Position numbers and translations under genes: made by a program. Below the pieces are notes generated by a model. It did not search any database. It had not been told where the DNA came from and was given only the letters and a program-made list of their open reading frames with translations. 64,000 bases of DNA from Zygaena filipendulae (taxonomy: Eukaryota > Arthropoda > Insecta > Lepidoptera > Zygaenidae). The stretch is taken from positions 10,991,501 through 11,055,500 of the forward strand of contig OU015654.1 in the NCBI GenBank assembly GCA_907165275.2. Reading direction: 5' to 3'. Of this stretch, positions 34,788 through 46,417 are shown one piece after another. Numbering within the stretch: position 1 is the stretch's first letter; the number at the start of each line of letters is the position of its first letter.

Positions 34788-37700
34788 ATGGATTTTCCTA
34801 GAAAAAAGATAAATAACTTCATCGTGAAATACAAAAGGAGAGAAAAAGTTCCCACACTTTTGAAAATATATTTTTTGGTGATGTACCTACTCTTTGGTCT
34901 CGATTACGGTTTCACTAAAGCTCTGCCGGGAGTTTTGAAGAAGTTTACTAAGTATTATACCATATTAGTCAATGTTTTTATGATGTTTCTCCTATTGAGT
35001 GTTATACCAGAAATAAGTGAATATATTCTTATAACATGGGCTATTATCGATGGTATACAATACTTTTTGCATGCGGTAATATTGCTGTTTTCAAAATATT
35101 CCATCTATGATTTTATAGCTGAGCTCCAAAACACAGGTGGGCCGATAACAGAGAAGTCAAATATTTTGACAGTGCTTGGTTCTTTTGGCCTCGTGTTCTC
35201 CGGGGTCTTTTATAATATAAAATTTTGTATGCAATTCCGTGTTCTTTTATACCAAGAAGATTATGATTTCAATTTATTCATAAAATGTGGCAGTGGTTTA
35301 GCTACAGCCAATATGAGTTTAATGGCGACAACCCAAGTTATCATAGCGTACAACTTGTATCTACGCTTGAAGAATCTGAGAAAATATTTGAAGAACAATA
35401 CCATAGAACTAAATGCTGCGAGGAAACAAGTTGTAAAAATTTCGAACTGTTTTACTAAAATTGTCAAAACATATGATTTATTTACTGTGAGTTCTTTTAA
35501 TTTTAATCAAAATTAATGTTCGTTTATTTTAACGCTGTAAGTCCCCAGTACCTACTAAGCTAATGTTATGAACTTTTAGTTTAATAAGTCTGCAAACTAA
35601 TTGTTTGTTCAGTCCAGTCTCGAGGAACTCAAAATTGTAGGTATTTCCCAAAAACATAGTTGCGACCGTGTTTTATTATAAACTAGCTGTGCCCCGCAGT
35701 TTCACCCGCGGTAATTTCGGAGCTCCCGCGGGAATTCCGGGATAAAAAGTACCCTATGTCCTTCTCTGTACCCCTGAAAACGTGCATGCCAAATTTCATC
35801 CAAGTCCGGTCAGCCGTTTTTGCTTGATTGAGTAACAAACATCCACACTTTCACATTTATAATATTACTAGCTGTGCCCCGCGGTTTCACCTGCGGTAAT
35901 TTCGGAGTTCCGGGGACATAGGGTACTTTTATCCCGGGATTCCCGCGGGAACTCCGAAATTACCGCGGGTTAAACCGCGGGGCACAGCTATTAGTAAATA
36001 ACTACTTGCAGATTTGGATTTGGGCATTGTTAATTAAACAAAGTCATTAATCGAAGAGGCAGTCCTACATAATATATCTAGTAATTATTTTAAAATCAAC
36101 GGAGATAAACACTACAACTATTTTATTATTTTAATTTTTCTAGATATTGACTCTGCTGACTGAAGTTCCAAAAGTGTTTTGGTACATGTACATTGCACTT
36201 GGGTCGTACAAAGCCGATGTAAGTGAGATTTGTATAAAAAGTGTTTATATTAAGTTTTAGTTTGTTTGTATTGATTTAATTATTGTTGTTTGTTTTTTCT
36301 TTTATTTCTCAATTTCATCATTTAGTGTACGTGCAGTCGGCGTCAGAGATTTTCCACTATTGCAATAAGATTCAACAACAGCCGTCAAAAGTGCCTGCAT
36401 ATTTCCCATGATGACTGTACCTATATTATAAAACTTTTGTTCTTGTAGATTGTTATACGTAGGTACTTGCAAGTTGCAATGGTGTGCATACCACTAATGG
36501 ATATGCACGTCACCTGCAAGACTTAAATATTGTAATTTTTATAACTTAATACTGTATATGCTATGCAGTGTTGGTGAGCCAATGTAAAAATAAATAAATA
36601 AATAGATAGAAGTAGCCTAAGTTACTCCTAATGACCTCAGATATCTGCCGGTGAAAGTCCCGTTAAAATCCATCCAGCCGTTTGAGAGATTACCCGGAAC
36701 AAACAGACAGACAGATAGAGAAAAATTTTAAAAATTGATTTTTTGATGTTAGTAGTAATACTTTCGCATGCATTTAATGAAAAGCTGTTAATTTGAAAAT
36801 TACAAACAGGCACTTCAATTTTATTTATATGTCTACACTAGGTAGGTACCCTCGCAGTTTCATCCCCGTTAGTTTCGGAGATTTAGCGGGAATTCCGGGA
36901 TCAAAAGTAGCCTATGTCCTTCTCTGTACCCCTGACAACGTGTATGTTCCTGTACCTACCCTTGACAATATGCAAAATTTAATGTAGTTTCATCCGCGTT
37001 ACTTTCGGAGTTCCCATGGGAATTCCGTAATGGCGTGATAGCGTAACAAACAAACAACAAACTCACTTTCGCATTTATAATACTAAGGATTTCATGATCA
37101 TCGGTTGAGTCGGTAAGGCGTGAAAGCGTAACAAACAAATAAACACACTTTCACATTTATATTTTATAGCAGTAGGTAGGCAGGTGCTTTGTAGATTTAT
37201 TAACAAGCTTTTAAAGTGAATATATTCTAATAGAAAATTAACTATAGGAACAGCTGCGAAAAAGCACAAAACTGTTCACATAAGTAGTCTGAAAATGCTT
37301 TAAATTAGCCAGCCATGAGAATAGATCAGTTCAATGGTAGTTTTAACGATTTTCATTTTTCATGTTTTTATTTCAGGGAGTTACACCATTTTTCAATCGG
37401 CAGCTCACTATTTCTGGAATTGTAATTCTTAGAATATTTGTACCGTGTTTTTTCTTTCAACTTATGGAGTTACAGTTGAACGACATTAAATTGGCTTTCT
37501 ACAAACAACTATTAGTAGATTGTAGTAAGTATTCAAATTATTTTATTCACATTTATAGGCTGCATTATTCAAGAGAGAGTTGATAGCCAAATCCGAAATT
37601 AAGAATTATTCGCAGATTTTTAAAACAAGTTTCTTTGCCGGAATTTGATTAAAATGTGCCATCCCATACCTAACGTAACTTATAAGAGTCCCATTCCGTA

Positions 37701-38080
37701 AATTAGGGAAAACTAACGAAAAAGTTTTATTTTTAATAAAATATTATTTGATGTTTCTTACTATTTACTAAACTTTGGCTTGACTTAGTCAGTTTTTCCT
37801 AATAGAAGAAAAATACATGTAAAAAATTTAATATTTTCGTATAAAAAATGTAGACCTTGCTGACAGTTTGCCATTTGCCAGTACTTCTCAGAGTTTGATA
37901 TCATGGTTGGTTTCAGGTGAAAAGACAAACGATTACATCGAGCGCACATGCTATTTTATTGGAATTTTGACCCACAGGGCTTTGGGCATAGTGCCTTTGA
38001 ATATGAATCTTTTCCTGTCCGTACTCACTTTTATTATCACTTACGTAATTGTTATGGGACAATTAGCGCATTTGTTTTAG
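34788..38080 (+). CDS. Gustatory receptor, intact (copy 1 of tandem pair)
   Basis: Four exons: 34788-35486, 36144-36218, 37377-37524, 37917-38080 (TAG). GT-AG borders; 1086 nt, 361 residues, a normal length for an insect gustatory receptor. The hydrophobic pattern fits about seven membrane segments, and exon 4 ends in TYVIVMGQLAHLF, which fits the family C-terminal motif TYxxxxxQF except that F is L. The start at MDFPRKK is chosen because the paralogue at 50502 and the relic at 33685 share it. Such receptors are ligand-gated channels in taste neurons with inverted topology; the ligand is unknown (inference: lepidopteran bitter-type expansion). AATAAA lies at 38181-38186. Introns 1 and 2 contain Helitron-like copies, some shared by position with copy 2. 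The 3' flank is split by a 1.2 kb transposon and a 5.7 kb array. No disabling change is seen. Confidence 0.92.
35683..35866 (-). mobile_element. Helitron-like element in receptor copy 1 intron 1
   Basis: CTAG 35683-35686, CCGCAG..CCGCGG hairpin, full body. The same element occupies the same place in copy 2 (51400-51597), so it was present before the gene duplication. Confidence 0.7.
35868..35990. mobile_element. Foldback element with Helitron-like 3' ends on both sides
   Basis: CTAGCTGTGCCCCGCGG at left and CCGCGGGGCACAGCTA at right are inverted. Arms of about 45 bases surround a centre of about 30 bases. It abuts the element at 35683-35866. Confidence 0.65.
36830..37160 (-). mobile_element. 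Two decayed Helitron-like fragments
   Basis: Bodies with GTCCTTCTCTGTACCCCTGA and two CGCGTT-hairpin remnants (about 36851 and 36986) lie in intron 2 of receptor copy 1. The matching remnant in copy 2 is near 52263. Confidence 0.5.
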
Positions 38081-38180
38081 ATTTATTATATGAAACAAAA
38101 TTGTAGTTTTCAGTGTTTTCATCTGCACGAATTTCTGAATTGCCTCACGAAGTTTTTGATCTTGACGAATAGTTTTCCTG

Positions 38181-38186
38181 AATAAA
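38181..38186 (+). terminator. Probable polyadenylation signal of gustatory receptor copy 1
   Basis: AATAAA, 100 bases after the stop. The matching position in the paralogue's 3' flank (near 53716) has decayed and no longer reads AATAAA; there a hexamer appears only near 54000. Confidence 0.45.
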
Positions 38187-38401
38187 TTATTATGGACAGC
38201 GATTGGCTATACTCTACAGCTACGCTAAAATGTATCTAAATATAGTAAAATATATTATTTTAAACTTAATTAAATATACTAAATATAATAAAATAGAAGA
38301 TAAGTTACAATCAAAACATTCTCACTTTGTTGTAAACATACATAATATATACGTATTATTTAAACTGTGGAATAATAAAAAACATGAAATATAAATGATT
38401 A

Positions 38402-39611
38402 CACTGGTCAACACAGGTTTTGTTTCCTTTATTTTTTTATCTGTTACTGGATATTTCTATGGCACTGACTATGGAAAAAATACTGGTAGATTGCTAACAG
38501 CTTTACTTTTTGAAATATACAGTTTTATTATTTTGACAAAATATACAAAAAATTCATACATTATGTTAACAAAATTTCTATTGAACCCTATCAAATGATC
38601 TTTTATGAGAATTCTTTGAATTAACAACTTTAGGAAGATCTCGTTGCAAACTCCAGCAGTAGCCTGCCATCATATGTGAGTCCCATCTGCCCCTGATAAC
38701 GCTCTTCCATTGTCCGAAGATCCTGATGGAATCTTTCATCCTGCTCCTCACTAAAATCACCCAGATTTTGTGGGAATCGGTCTAAATGCGAATTTATGAA
38801 GTGGATTTTTATAGCTTATGCTCATGTTGCACCCTAGCTCTTGCAAGTTCGATAGCATAGACTCAACAAGCTCGATTTTGCCTAGGAAATTACTCATAAC
38901 CAAAAGATATGAATTCCAAAATTTGAATTCGACTTCATTGATTTGATGAAATTAGGATCTTTCACGAGTTGCCTAATCATCTGTGGCCAATCAAAAATAT
39001 CAGCTTTAAATTTTTCTGTACCTACTTAAGTAATCCTGGAAACTTGCGTGAAAGAAAATTCAAACATTCGCCACTTTTTAAGCGCTTTCACAAACTGTTT
39101 CATTAGGCCGCGTTTAATATGAAGTGGTATGGTGCGGTTTTGGCTACCTAAAGGCTCTTCCAAGGACCATGTTTGCATGGTTCCACTGGACCATGACCGT
39201 AGACATACCATACATTTCTGGCATACAATACGAGGAACCCATGGCTTGTCCTGATTATACAATTTTATTTTAAAGTATTGGAGATACACAGTTTTTACAA
39301 AGTCCTATATTGGTTTTCGATATTTTTAAAATTCATATTCACCAAAAATATAGCAAAAACAGTCTGGATTAAGCACAAAACATCTTCTTGACGAAGCCAT
39401 ATCGATAATAACAACAAAATATATTTCAGTGTCCAATAAAAAACTCAAATCTAAGTAAAAATAGTAAATGAGGGTAGTTAGCTATAACTCAAAAACAAAA
39501 GCTGTTAGAGAAAAATTGTTGCCATATTTAAAAAATACGAGTCAATTTGAGATAGAAACAAAAAAAAAAATCACAGGAAACAAACAACTTTATTTTTTTT
39601 GTTGACCAGTG
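38402..39611 (-). mobile_element. 1.2 kb TIR transposon with decayed coding remnants
   Basis: The ends are inverted CACTGGTCAACA (38402) and TGTTGACCAGTG (39611 end), followed inside by GTTTCCT-containing repeats. Flanks read TTA on both sides, a possible 3 bp target duplication. Minus-strand pieces encode YFKIKLYNQDKPW..IVCQKC (about 39289-39180), LQELGCNMSI, DERFHQDL and HMMAGYCWSLQRD. I recognise these as parts of an uncharacterised transposon-associated protein common in arthropods, here broken by stops. It lies in the 3' flank of gustatory receptor copy 1 and is absent from the matching place downstream of copy 2. Confidence 0.7.
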
Positions 39612-39775
39612 TTATTATATATATTTTTTACCGTTTATTTTTAAACTTCTCAAAAAAAAATTCTAAATTTATCGTAGGTTAAACACATAGTAACTTTTCA
39701 AGGTCATTAATATTTGGCGTCTTTACGAATTAATTTTAATCTTGGAGATGTAGGTATTATTATTTTATTATTATT

Positions 39776-40881
39776 ATTATAATATATAAAGCTGGATTGC
39801 CACTCACTCATTGACATAATTGTTCTCCCAGAAGGAGCATCTCTAGGTTGATACAATGTATGGAACATGTAGAGGGGACGTTTCGGTGATTATGGAAAAA
39901 CCTCGACATCTTCGATTCCTGCTTCTCATCAGGTAGTGAGTCGACTGCCCGCCGAAACTATCCATCGAAAGTGAAAACGTTTCTAACTAAATTTCATCCA
40001 CACCTTGGGCAAATTTCAATAGTGTAACTTTTTTTTCAAAATGGCGGAAAAAAACATGGCCGCCGAACAAAATTCAAACTCGATTATCTCCGAAACTATA
40101 GGAGTCTGATGGGGGGTGCTCAAACAAATGTCATAGAGGTCGATGGGGGGCAACCGCCTGGCGTGGTAAAAATCCAAAATGGCGGATTCAAAATGGCGGC
40201 CGAAAAAAATGTTGATCCGATCCGGGTGAGATTCGGCATCCGGGGGTTTTTGGGGTCGCTGATGCCGAATATCGAATCAGTTTTTGGATTGCGTCATTTT
40301 TTAAGATGGCCGCCGAACATTAATTGTTTGTATGGGGAAATTGTTTCGGCCCTGGCTCGGAAACTATCGGCCGTGGGTATTGAAAAAAAATTTGTACAGT
40401 TGGTGGTGTACTATCTTCTTCTATCGGGATATAAATAATTCCAAGATGGCGGACGGATTCGAAATGGCTGGCGAAAAAAAGTTAAGCATAATTCTTCTCC
40501 CAGAAGGAGCATCTCTAGGTCGATATAATGTATTTAAGATGTGGAAAGGAGGTTTCTGTGATTGTGGGAAAACCTTGACATCTTCGATTCCTGCTCCTCA
40601 TCAGGTAGTGAGTTGACTGCCCGCCGAAACTATCCATCAAAAGTAAAACTGTTACTTACAAAGTTTGATCCACACCTTGGGCAAATTTCAATAGTGAAAC
40701 TTTTTTTTAAAAATGGCGGAAAAAATCATGGCCGCCGAACAAAATTCAAACTCGATTATCTCCGAAACTAAAAGAGTCAGGTGGGGGGTGCTCGAACAAA
40801 TAGAGGTCAATGGGGGGCAACCGGGCACAGGGCGACCAAGCCTCGCGAGCTGCTCGCAGCTCGCGCACAGGGCGAATCTAG
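39776..40881 (+). repeat. Array unit 1 (long+short)
   Basis: Begins TATAATATATAAAGCTGG and ends with a 10 bp stem hairpin (40844-40853 with 40856-40865), a 12-base spacer and CTAG at 40878-40881. This end geometry resembles the 3' end of Helitron-type elements. Confidence 0.8.
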
Positions 40882-42615
40882 TTATTATAATATATAAAGC
40901 TGGATTGCCACTCACTCATTGACATAATTGTTCTCCCAGAAGGAGCATCTCTAGGTTGATACAATGTATGGAACATGTAGAGGGGACGTTTCGGTGATTA
41001 TGGGAAAACCTCGACATCTTCGATTCCTGCTTCTCATCAGGTAGCGAGTCGACTGCCCGCCGAAACTATCCATCGAAAGTGAAAACTTTTCTAACTAAAT
41101 TTCATCCACACCTTGGGCAAATTTCAATAGTGTAACTTTTTTTTCAAAATGGCGGAAAAAAACATGGCCGCCGAACAAAATTCAAACTCGATTATCTCCG
41201 AAACTAAAAGAGTCAGGTAGGGGGTGCTCAAACAAATGTCATAGAGGTCAATGGGGGGCAACCGCCTGGCGTGGTAAAAATCCAAAATGGCGGATTCAAA
41301 ATGGCGGCCGAAAAAAAGTTGATCCGAGCCGGGTGAGGTTCGACATCCGGGGGTTTTTGGGGTCGCTGATGCCGAATATCGAATCAGTTTTTCGATTGCG
41401 TTATTTTTCAAGATGGCCGCCGAACATTAGTTGTTTGTATGGGGAAATTGTTTCGGCCCTGGCTCGGAAACTATCGACCGTGGGTATTGAAAAAAAAAAT
41501 GTACAGTTGGTGGTGCACTATCTTCTTCTATCGGGATATAAATAATTCCAAGATGGCGGACGGATTCGAAATGGCTGGCGAAAAAAAGTTAAGCATAATT
41601 GTTCTCCCAGAAGGAGCATCTCTAGGTCGATATAATGTATTTAACATGTGGAAAGGAGGTTTCTGTGATTGTGGGAAAACCTTGACATCTTCGATTCCTG
41701 CTCCTCATCAGGTAGTGAGTTGACTGCCCGCCGAAACTATCGATCAAAAGTAAAACTGTTACTTACAAAGTTTGATCCACACCTTGGGCAAATTTCAATA
41801 GTGAAACTTTTTTTTCAAAATGGCGGAAAAAATCATGGCCGCCGAACAAAATTCAAACTCGATTATCTCCGAAACTAAAAAAGTCAGGTGGGGGGTGCTC
41901 GAACAAATAGAGGTCAATGGGGGGCAACCGCCTGGCGTAGTAAAAATCCAAAATGGCGGATTCAAAATGGCGGCCGAAAAAAAAGTTGATCCGATCCGGG
42001 TGAGGTTCGGCATCCGGGGGTTTTTGGGGTCGCTGATGCCGAATATCGAATCAGTTTTTCGATTGCGTCATTTTTCAAGATGGCCGCCGAACATTAGTTG
42101 TTTGTATGGGGAAATTGTTTCGGCCCTGGCTCGGAAACTATCGGCCGTGGGTATTGAAAAAAAATTTGTACAGTTGGTGGTGTACTATCTTCTTCTATCG
42201 GGATATAAATAATTCCAAGATGGCGGACGGATTCGAAATGGCTGGCGAAAAAAAGTTAAGCATAATTGTTCTCCCAGAAGGAGCATCTCTAGGTCGATAT
42301 AATGTATTTAAGATGTGGAAAGGAGGTTTCTGTGATTGTGGGAAAACCTTGACATCTTCGATTCCTGCTCCTCATCAGGTAGTGAGTTGACTGCCCACCG
42401 AAACTATCCATCGAAAGTGAAAACTTTTCTAACTAAATTTCATCCACACGTTGGACAAATTTCTATAGTGAAACTTTTTTTTCAAAATGGCGGAAAAAAT
42501 CATGGCCGCCGAACAAAATTCAAACTCGATTATCTCCGAAACTAAAAGAGTCAGGAGGGGGGTGCTCGAACAAATAGAGGTCAATGGGGAGCAACCGGGC
42601 ACAGGGCGAAACTAG
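40882..42615 (+). repeat. Array unit 2 (long+long+short, 3' hairpin deleted)
   Basis: Same start as unit 1 and two long modules. Its end reads GGGCACAGGGCGAAACTAG: the hairpin is missing, as expected from a deletion between the two CACAGGGCGA direct repeats that flank it in units 1, 3 and 4. Confidence 0.8.
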
Positions 42616-43724
42616 TTATAATATACATATAAAGCTCGATTACCACTCACTCATTGACATAATTGTTCTCCCAGAAGGAGCATCTCTAGGTTGATATAAT
42701 ATATGGAACATGTAGAGGGGACGTTTCGGTGATTATGGGAAAACCTCGACATCTTCGATTCCTGCTTCTCATCAGGTAGTGAGTTGACTGCCCGCCGAAA
42801 CTATCCATCGAAAGTGAAAACGTTTCTAACTAAATTTCATCCACACCTTGGGCAAATTTCAATAGTGTAACTTTTTTTTCAAAATGGCGGAAAAAAACAT
42901 GGCCGCCGAACAAAATTCAAACTCGATTATCTCCGAAACTAAAAGAGTCAGGTAGGGGGTGCTCAAACAAATGTCATAGAGGTCAATGGGGGGCAACCGC
43001 CTGGCGTGGTAAAAATCCAAAATGGCGGATTAAAAATGGCGGCCGAAAAAAAAGTTGATCCGATCCGGGTGAGGTTCGGCATCCGGGGGTTTTTGGGGTC
43101 GCTGATGCCGAATATCGAATCAGTTTTTCGATTGCGTCATTTTTCAAGATGGCCGCCGAACATTAGTTGTTTGTATGGGGAAATTGTTTCGGCCCTGGCT
43201 CGGAAACTATCGGCCGTGGGTATTGAAAAAAAAATTGTACAGTTGGTGGTGCACTATCTTCTTCTATCGGGATATAAATAATTCCAAGATGGCGGACGGA
43301 TTCGAAATGGCTGGCGAAAAAAAGTTAAGCATAATTGTTCTCCCAGAAGGAGCATCTCTAGGTCGATATAATGTATTTAAGATGTGGAAAGGAGGTTTCT
43401 GTGATTGTGGGAAAACCTTGACATCTTCGATTCCTGCTCCTCATCAGGTAGTGAGTTGACTGCCCACCGAAACTATCCATAAAAAGTAAAATTGTTACTT
43501 ACAAAGTTTGATCCACACCTTGGGCAAATTTCAATAGTGAAACTTTTTTTTCAAAATGGCGGAAAAAATCATGGCCGCCGAACAAAATTCAAACTCGATT
43601 ATCTCCGAAACTAAAAGAGTCAGATGGGGGGTGCTCGAACAAATAGAGGTCAATGGGGGGCAACCGGGCACAGGGCGACCAAGCCTCGCGAGCTGCTCGC
43701 AGCTCGCGCACAGGGCGAATCTAG
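42616..43724 (+). repeat. Array unit 3 (long+short)
   Basis: Has the same layout as unit 1, ends in hairpin plus CTAG (43721-43724), and starts TTATAATATACATATAAAGC. It differs from unit 1 by scattered substitutions. Confidence 0.8.
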
Positions 43725-45501
43725 TTATAATATATAAAGCTCGATTACCACTCACTCATTGACATAATTGTTCTCCCAGAAGGAGCATCTCTAGGTTGAT
43801 ATAATGTATGGAACATGAAGAGGGGACGTTTCGGTGATTATGGGAAAACCTCGACATCTTCGATTCCTGCTTCTCATCAGGTAGCGAGTCAACTTCCCGC
43901 CGAAACTATCCATCGAAAGTGAAAACGTTTCTAACTAAATTTCATCCACACCTTGGGCAAATTTCAATAGTGTAACTTTTTTTTCAAAATGGCGGAAAAA
44001 AACATGGCCGCCGAACAAAATTCAAACTCGATTATCTCCGAAACTAAAAGAGTCAGGTAGGGGGTGCTCAAACAAATGTCATAGAGGTCAATGGGGGGCA
44101 ACCGCCTGGCGTGGTAAAAATCCAAAATGGCGGATTCAAAATGGCGGCCGAAAAAAAAGTTGATCCGATCCGGGTGAGGTTCGGCATCCGGGGGTTTTTG
44201 GGGTCGCTGATGCCGAATATCGAATCAGTTTTTCGATTGCGTCATTTTTCAAGATGGCCGCCGAACATTAGTTGTTTGTATGGGGAAATTGTTTCGGCCC
44301 TGGCTCGGAAACTATCGGCCGTGGGTATTGAAAAAAAATTTGTACAGTTGGTGGTACACTATCTTCTTCTATCGGGATATAAATAATTCCAAGATGGCGG
44401 ACGGATTCGAAATGGCTGGCGAAAAAAAGTTAAGCATAATTGTTCTCGCAGAAGGACCATCTCTAGGTTGATATAATGTATTTAAGATATGGAAAGGAGA
44501 TTTCTGTGATTGTGGGAAAACCTTGACATCTTCGATTCCTGCTCCTCATCAGGTAGTGAGTTGACTGCCCGCCGAAACTATCCATCAAAAGTAAAACTGT
44601 TACTTACAAAGTTTGATCCACACCTTGGGTAAATTTCAATAGTGAAACTTTTTTTTCAAAATGGCGGAAAAAATCATGGCCGCCGAACAAAATTCAAACT
44701 CGATTATCTCCGAAACTATCGGAGTCTGATGGGGGGTGCTCAAACAAATGTCATAGAGGTCAATGGGGGGCAACCGCCTGGCGTGGTAAAAATCCAAAAT
44801 GGCGGATTCAAAATGGCGGCCGAAAAAAAAGTTGATCCGATCCGGGTGAGGTTCGGCATCCGGGGGTTTTTGGGGTCGCTGATGCCGAATATCGAATCAG
44901 TTTTTCGATTGCGTCATTTTTCAAGATGGCCGCCGAACATTAGTTGTTTGTATGGGGAAATTGTTTCGGCCCTGGCTCGGAAACTATCGGCCGTGGGTAT
45001 TGAAAAAAAATTTGTACAGTTGGTGGTGCACTATCTTCTTCTATCGGGACATAAATAATTCCAAGATGGCGGACGGATTCGAAATGGCTGGCGAAAAAAA
45101 GTTAAGCATAATTGTTCTCCCAGAAGGAGCATCTCTAGGTCGATATAATGTATTTAAGATGTGGAAAGGAGATTTCTGTGATTGTGGGAAAACCTTGACA
45201 TCTTCGATTCCTGCTCCTCATCAGGTAGTGAGTTGACTGCCCGCCGAAACTATCCATCAAAAGTAAAACTGTTACTTACAAAGTTTGATCCACACCTTGG
45301 GCAAATTTCAATAGTGAAACTTTTTTTTCAAAATGGCGGAAAAAATCATGGCCGCCGAACAAAATTCAAACTCAATTATCTCCGAAACTAAAAGAGTCAG
45401 GTGGGGGGTGCTCGAACAAATAGAGGTCAATGGGGGGCAACCGGGCACAGGGCGACCAAGCCTCGCGAGCTGCTCGCAGCTCGCGCACAGGGCGAATCTA
45501 G
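43725..45501 (+). repeat. Array unit 4 (long+long+short)
   Basis: Has the same layout as unit 2 but keeps the 3' hairpin; CTAG is at 45498-45501. After it, sequence homologous to the 3' flank of gustatory receptor copy 2 (about 53965) resumes at once. Confidence 0.8.
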
Positions 45502-45763
45502 TTTATCTGTATATATCTTCAAATGAAGGATACATAAAAAATGTCAAATTAGGCACAATGGATAAGCAGGTAAAGTCGGTAATTGAAATAGCTTCATTGA
45601 TATTGATGTAGGTAGCATTATAACTTCAAGAATACTCTGTACTCTCTATTATTATTATTAAATTAAAGGTATCTTTAATTGAACGGTAGGAAATAAAAGT
45701 CCAAACTAGACACAGTCGATAGCAGACACTGGCTTGTAGGAACCTGTGTAGGTACCTAATTCT

Positions 45764-46400
45764 AATAGGGTACTTGCATGAAATTTATTATAAGAAATTC
45801 TGTCAATATTTCAAAAATAGAGCCTTAGAAAAGCGTTATCGTGAAAGATTTACTAAAAAAATTTCAATAGTTACCAAAATATTCAACTTTTTATTTTGTG
45901 AAACGGAACGTTGCAACGAAATACCAATCACAGCCAAGCTTAACACATGACGTTACTTTTATTTTTTTAGGAAACATTTACCTCTTTCAGAGAAGGCAAA
46001 AGAAACTGAGTGCATACAGTCAACGCATTTTTTTTATTTTCTGAAGTTTTTTACTTTAAAATTCATCGGAAACATGTATTTCGATTCTTTACTGGAACTT
46101 TTGGAAGTAACTCGACACAGTTCAACCTTAATTTCGCTTTTGGATATTGAAGTTACCTGTCTGTCAGTGTCACATGACCCTGTCACTATGACAGTGACAT
46201 TTCTATCACAGATTAATAAGGCGTAATTTTGAACTAGTGACGTCATTCCGCGTTTCGGCGGTAAAATCTAAAGTTGGAACTTTGAAACGCTCTATTTAAT
46301 TAATTTATGCATATTTTTTTTTTATTTTTCTTGCTTTGTTTAAGTAGGCCATATATCTTTAAAATACACTGAAAAAAATAATTCATGCAAGTAACCTATT
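45764..46400. mobile_element. 637 bp TIR element, copy 2
   Basis: Same ends as copy 1, with one change in the right end (GTAACCTATT). It lies 262 bases beyond the tandem array, in the 3' flank of receptor copy 1. Confidence 0.8.
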
Positions 46401-46417
46401 GCTTAAATATTATGTAA

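Larger units (their letters stand above)
39776..45501 (+). repeat. 5.7 kb tandem array with higher-order structure
   Basis: Ten module starts, each reading CATAATT then TTCTCCCAG or a close variant, occur at 39815, 40487, 40923, 41594, 42261, 42658, 43330, 43763, 44435 and 45107. Spacings are 672, 436, 671, 667, 397, 672, 433, 672 and 672. Modules are thus long (about 670 bp) or short (about 395-435 bp). Each short module closes a unit ending in CTAG. Units run 39776-40881 (long+short), 40882-42615 (long+long+short), 42616-43724 (long+short) and 43725-45501 (long+long+short). The pair of units repeats with a period of about 2,840 bp. Open frames of 60-138 codons recur in every module but are explained by recent duplication. 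The array lies in the 3' flank of gustatory receptor copy 1. Confidence 0.9.

Noticed and set aside
41820..42212. Recurrent open frames of 60-138 codons in the tandem array (MAEKIMAAEQ..., MGKLFRPWLG...)
   Set aside because: They recur because the DNA was recently duplicated. Overlapping frames are equally open, there are no splice signals or recognisable domains, and the repeated MAAE comes from ATGGCGGCCGAA.
39776..45501. CRISPR-like array
   Set aside because: Repeat modules are hundreds of bases long with no unique spacers, in an insect genome.
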